Program-made: the position numbers and the translations under genes
Shown: one piece after another, positions 61,972 to 64,000 of the stretch
How positions within the stretch are numbered: position 1 is the first letter of the stretch
Layout of the letters: each line of letters starts with the position of its first letter
From: Microbulbifer variabilis ATCC 700307
GTDB lineage: Bacteria; Pseudomonadota; Gammaproteobacteria; Pseudomonadales; Cellvibrionaceae
DNA length: 64,000 nt
Direction: 5' to 3'
NCBI RefSeq assembly: GCF_000380565.1
Contig: NZ_AQYJ01000023.1
Span: 279,384 to 343,383 of the forward strand
Notes under the pieces: model-generated
Seen by the model: the letters and a program-made list of their open reading frames with translations, nothing else
What the model was told of the DNA's origin: nothing
The model's database searches: none

Positions 61972-62307
61972 TTATCGGGACCAGTAACCCAAAATATGGT
62001 ATTTTCCTGACTCTTCAGGTTTTAAGCGAATGCCGAGAGTTCTAAAGCCAGGGCAGATAATCAGAGCACGATTGCTAGCGCTACCATCGCCTATTGGTTG
62101 TTTGGCATCACCTTCTAGAATGTTGAGGGCGCATGATGAGGCAATACTTCGCCGCTTATTGAATTCTGCCTGTGTGCTGTTGCCGACGTGAACGAAGCTA
62201 TCTGTACTCCCAAACTCTAATAGAGATCTGACGGTTGTTGAAAGTGCCTGATCTGATGAGGCACTAGAAGATAGAGTAAACAAAATAAATGCTGCGATAG
62301 TTTTCAT
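61972..62307 (-). CDS. Hypothetical exported protein (cassette)
   Basis: A 111-residue protein with a signal peptide (TIAAFILFTLSSSASS). The mature part has Cys59 and Cys85, which could bond (SSCALNILEG; ALIICPGFRTLG). Not recognised. Confidence 0.65.
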   Translation of the reverse strand: MKTIAAFILFTLSSSASSDQALSTTVRSLLEFGSTDSFVHVGNSTQAEFNKRRSIASSCALNILEGDAKQPIGDGSASNRALIICPGFRTLGIRLKPEESGKYHILGYWSR

Positions 62308-62310
62308 AAC

Positions 62311-62403
62311 TTTTGACGCCTCAATAACCCGCAGCTGGAATGCAGCGAAGTGGAATGTAAGCTGTCGGGCGCCGAAGGCGCGTAGTTAATTGGTTTGTTA
62401 AAT
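62311..62403 (-). repeat. attC site (93 bp)
   Basis: The outer core GTTAAAT (62397-62403) fits GTTRRRY; the inner is TTTTGAC. Nearly identical to the attC at 55563-55655. Confidence 0.82.
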
Positions 62404-62706
62404 GTAAGGCCACACTGCACCTATGATAAGTAGAACTATTGTTGCCACTTGGATTTTATTGGCTTTACTGTGCTCAGCATTGGCTTCAGGTGTATCAGTC
62501 ACTCCTTCTTGATGATCGAACCCTCCTTCATCAAGATCTTCGTTGAAGATGATGAGGCCATTAATCAAAACAGCGATCATTACCAGTAACATTGCTGTTA
62601 GCCAGTAAAATCCCGTGAAGTACTGGATGCCCAAACCAATTAGAAGACAAAAAGTAATCATTACTGCTGCGGACTTTAGGTCAATACCATTCATCTTCGA
62701 GTACAT
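62398..62706 (-). CDS. Hypothetical three-helix membrane protein (cassette)
   Basis: A 102-residue protein with two helices near the N-terminus (AAVMITFCLLIGLGIQYF; LTAMLLVMIAVLINGLIIF), an acidic loop (EDLDEGGFDHQEG) and a C-terminal helix (IQVATIVLLIIGAVW). A truncated copy of the same gene lies at 55650-55765. The ATG at 62706 lies on the recombination core; an ATG at 62691-62694 is the alternative. Not recognised. Confidence 0.68.
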   Translation of the reverse strand: MYSKMNGIDLKSAAVMITFCLLIGLGIQYFTGFYWLTAMLLVMIAVLINGLIIFNEDLDEGGFDHQEGVTDTPEANAEHSKANKIQVATIVLLIIGAVWPYI

Positions 62707-62797
62707 CTAACGCCCGCGTAATCGGCTGGACACGCGAAGCGTGACCAGTCCGGTGGAAGCCCGCAGAGCTGGAATGAAGTTCACGCGCTTATTATGC
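62705..62797 (-). repeat. attC site (93 bp)
   Basis: Core ATCTAAC (62705-62711); the outer core ATTATGC has lost its G. Related to the attC at 56797. Confidence 0.75.
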
Positions 62798-62800
62798 GCT

Positions 62801-63232
62801 TTACGTGTCATACTCACCACTATCCCATGGCTCAAAAAATGCCATGTAGTTACCAGGCAGTAACTCTACTGACCAAATATCATCTTCGTCCTCAGGCTCT
62901 ATAGCAATTAACCCGAATTTAGTTCCATTCAACTCTACAGAAAAAGGCTTAACTTCAATTCTCTCTAAACTTATATTTCCGAGGCTTTCTAATTTAGATG
63001 AATACTTTGCCTTTGCTTCATCTACTGAGAACGAACTTCTGGGGCCTAAAGGCTCAATATCTGAATCTACTAAATTACCCAAAGCATCAAATTTGAATAA
63101 CGCAATATATTCAGCGATACCAGGCTCAAAAGGAGTTGTGAGGAAGAACTGTAACCCGTCTTTGGTAGTTCCGATATGCTGAGCATGATAATTATCATGA
63201 TCTATTGCGATTAGCTCTGGTTTTCCATTCAT
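62801..63232 (-). CDS. Hypothetical acidic protein (cassette)
   Basis: A 143-residue soluble acidic protein starting at the ATG at 63232 (NGKPELIAIDHDNYHAQHIG). The longer frame to 63316 crosses the attC. It holds FLTTPFEPGIAEYIALFKFD and LIAIEPEDEDDIWSVELLPG. The pattern resembles small proteins found near polymorphic-toxin immunity genes, but I cannot name a family. Confidence 0.65.
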   Translation of the reverse strand: MNGKPELIAIDHDNYHAQHIGTTKDGLQFFLTTPFEPGIAEYIALFKFDALGNLVDSDIEPLGPRSSFSVDEAKAKYSSKLESLGNISLERIEVKPFSVELNGTKFGLIAIEPEDEDDIWSVELLPGNYMAFFEPWDSGEYDT

Positions 63233-63252
63233 GTCTTTATAACTCTTCTGAC

Positions 63253-63331
63253 ACATAACACCGTAAGCAAAGTCGCGCGGTAGCGCGTCCAGTGGAGCGC
63301 AGCGGAACGATTTCACCTTGCCTTTTTATAC
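63253..63331 (-). repeat. attC site, outer core decayed (79 bp)
   Basis: Core ACATAAC (63253-63259); the outer is TTTATAC. The hairpin contains GTCGCGCGGTAGCGCGTC. Confidence 0.7.
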
Positions 63332-63333
63332 GT

Positions 63334-63660
63334 TTACAGATCTTCTTCACTTATTTTCAATAACCTACGGCTATCTCCTAACCAGACCTCTGTGCCAGAA
63401 TACATTCTGATCTCACCGTTATTTTCATTGTTGAACGAGAAATTTAATTCCCCGCTAAATGTAACACCACTAATTTGGATATTGTTAAGTTCATCTCGCA
63501 GATAGACATCTGCGGTGCACACACGGCAATCGATGACCGGTGCATCTTTAACAATCCAAACTTTACCGTCAGGAACGACATAGCCTTGCTCTTTACTCAA
63601 GGTTAATTCTGCACCGAATGCAGAACTAGAAAGTAGGATTAGAGGGATAATAGTTCTCAT
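63334..63660 (-). CDS. Hypothetical exported protein (cassette)
   Basis: A 108-residue protein with a signal peptide (IIPLILLSSSAFG). VPDGKVWIVKDAPVIDCRVC has two Cys that may pair or bind metal; the rest is beta-rich (VTFSGELNFSFNNENNG). It is the cassette nearest the IS element at the right edge. Confidence 0.65.
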   Translation of the reverse strand: MRTIIPLILLSSSAFGAELTLSKEQGYVVPDGKVWIVKDAPVIDCRVCTADVYLRDELNNIQISGVTFSGELNFSFNNENNGEIRMYSGTEVWLGDSRRLLKISEEDL

Positions 63661-63663
63661 ATC

Positions 63664-63680
63664 TCAATTACGTTGGTCTT
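63664..63680 (-). repeat. attC edge cut by an IS
   Basis: TCAATTACGTTGG resembles an attC start (expected TTAACG), then the IS end begins. The rest of the attC is outside this window or lost. Confidence 0.4.
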
Positions 63681-64000
63681 GCCCACAAAAAGTAGACACT
63701 CTAACTATGCGTTTTTTCGCTCATACTCTGCTGGACTTACATAGCCCAATGCAGAGTGCCTACGAACCCTATTGTAGAAAATCTCAATGTATTCAAACAC
63801 CTAAGATTTTGCTTACTCTTCGCTTTCGAATGTTCCGGCATAGACCAGCTCGACTTTTAGCCTGCTAAAGAATGATTCCATTGCCGCATTATCCCAACAG
63901 TTAGCCTGGCGACTCATACTCGGCTTGCACTTGCTTTCGGACAAGAGATCCTGGTATTTCTGCGATCGATATTGCACACCCCTGTCAGAGTGAACTATTA
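63680..64000 (-). mobile_element. IS3-family element, right part outside the window
   Basis: The end TGCCCACAAAAAGTAGACA at 63680-63698 starts with TG and looks like an IS3-family terminal repeat. The transposase 3' end follows directly. The other end is not visible. Confidence 0.7.
63705..64000 (-). pseudogene. IS3-family transposase orfB, 3' part with two stops
   Basis: The minus strand encodes SLTGVQYRSQKYQDLLSE, SMSRQANCWDNAAMESFFSR and LKVELVY, the conserved integrase core end of IS3 orfB with the DDE glutamate (MESFF). It then meets TAA and, four codons later, TAG, where working copies have Gln and Glu-like codons. The frame continues past both stops ([30 protein letters not shown]). 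The element is therefore inactive unless another copy helps. The 5' part is beyond 64 kb. Confidence 0.82.

Larger units (their letters stand above)
53720..63680 (-). mobile_element. Integron gene-cassette array, block 2
   Basis: About 21 cassettes, all genes on the minus strand, separated by about 20 attC sites of 38 to 144 bp. Three cassette genes are broken. The left end is cut by an IS3 remnant and the right end by an IS3-type element. Orientation places the attI side to the right, outside the window. Confidence 0.9.

Noticed and set aside
26840..63680. Regularly spaced repeats as a CRISPR array
   Set aside because: Repeats are 37-144 bp, variable and hairpin-shaped, and the spacing holds genes; they are attC sites.
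26840..63680. Toxin-antitoxin cassettes, common in such arrays
   Set aside because: No pair of small overlapping genes with known toxin or antitoxin motifs was recognised.

Overview
The window looks like chromosome from a marine, chitin-degrading gammaproteobacterium of the Cellvibrionales type (Microbulbifer or a close relative is my inference). The reasons are the fxsA-groES-groEL block, a complete secreted-chitin to GlcNAc-6-P pathway with a TonB receptor, and a long integron gene-cassette array. No rRNA, tRNA or CRISPR was found.

Layout. (1) 1-8.3 kb is core chromosome: the 3' end of an AmpG-like transporter, an alkyltransferase-like DNA repair protein, a DUF481 outer-membrane protein, an SDR enzyme, two small membrane proteins, cyclopropane fatty acid synthase, fxsA, and groES-groEL behind a sigma32-like promoter. 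(2) 8.3-14.8 kb is AT-richer: an SGNH hydrolase, a large LamG lipoprotein with an internal duplication, and an OmpR/histidine kinase pair. (3) 15.6-25.9 kb holds an SDR plus AraC-type regulator, an aldehyde dehydrogenase flanked by two small PepSY-like proteins, a Fur-type promoter with the ferric iron ABC transporter fbpA-fbpB (fbpC faces them), and a DUF6629 membrane protein. (4) 26.3-26.75 kb is a dead DDE transposase. (5) 26.8-35.2 kb is cassette block 1: about 17 small genes, all on the minus strand, separated by attC sites. (6) 35.2-36.3 kb is gene-poor and contains a decayed ABC-ATPase fragment. (7) 36.4-53.3 kb is the chitin/GlcNAc locus: kinase, deaminase, deacetylase, MFS permease, LacI repressor, TonB receptor, NagX-like acyltransferase, multidomain GH18 chitinase, GH20 hexosaminidase. 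(8) 53.34-53.72 kb is a decayed IS3 orfA. (9) 53.72-63.68 kb is cassette block 2: about 21 minus-strand cassettes, three of them broken. (10) 63.68-64.0 kb is an IS3-type transposase 3' end with two stops, cut by the window edge.

How parts work together. Chitin is cut outside the cell by the GH18 enzyme, oligomers enter through the TonB receptor and are cut by the GH20 lipoprotein, GlcNAc passes the inner membrane through the MFS permease, and kinase, deacetylase and SIS-type deaminase feed fructose-6-P to glycolysis. Matching palindromes (TGACA-N-CGCTGTCA and variants) lie before four of these transcription units and are likely operators of the LacI-type protein. The most unusual feature is that this complete catabolic locus lies between two blocks of what looks like one integron array: both blocks have the same strand and the same attC families, with transposase debris at three edges. 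No integron integrase is in the window. From the orientation, attI and intI should lie to the right of 64 kb unless they were lost.
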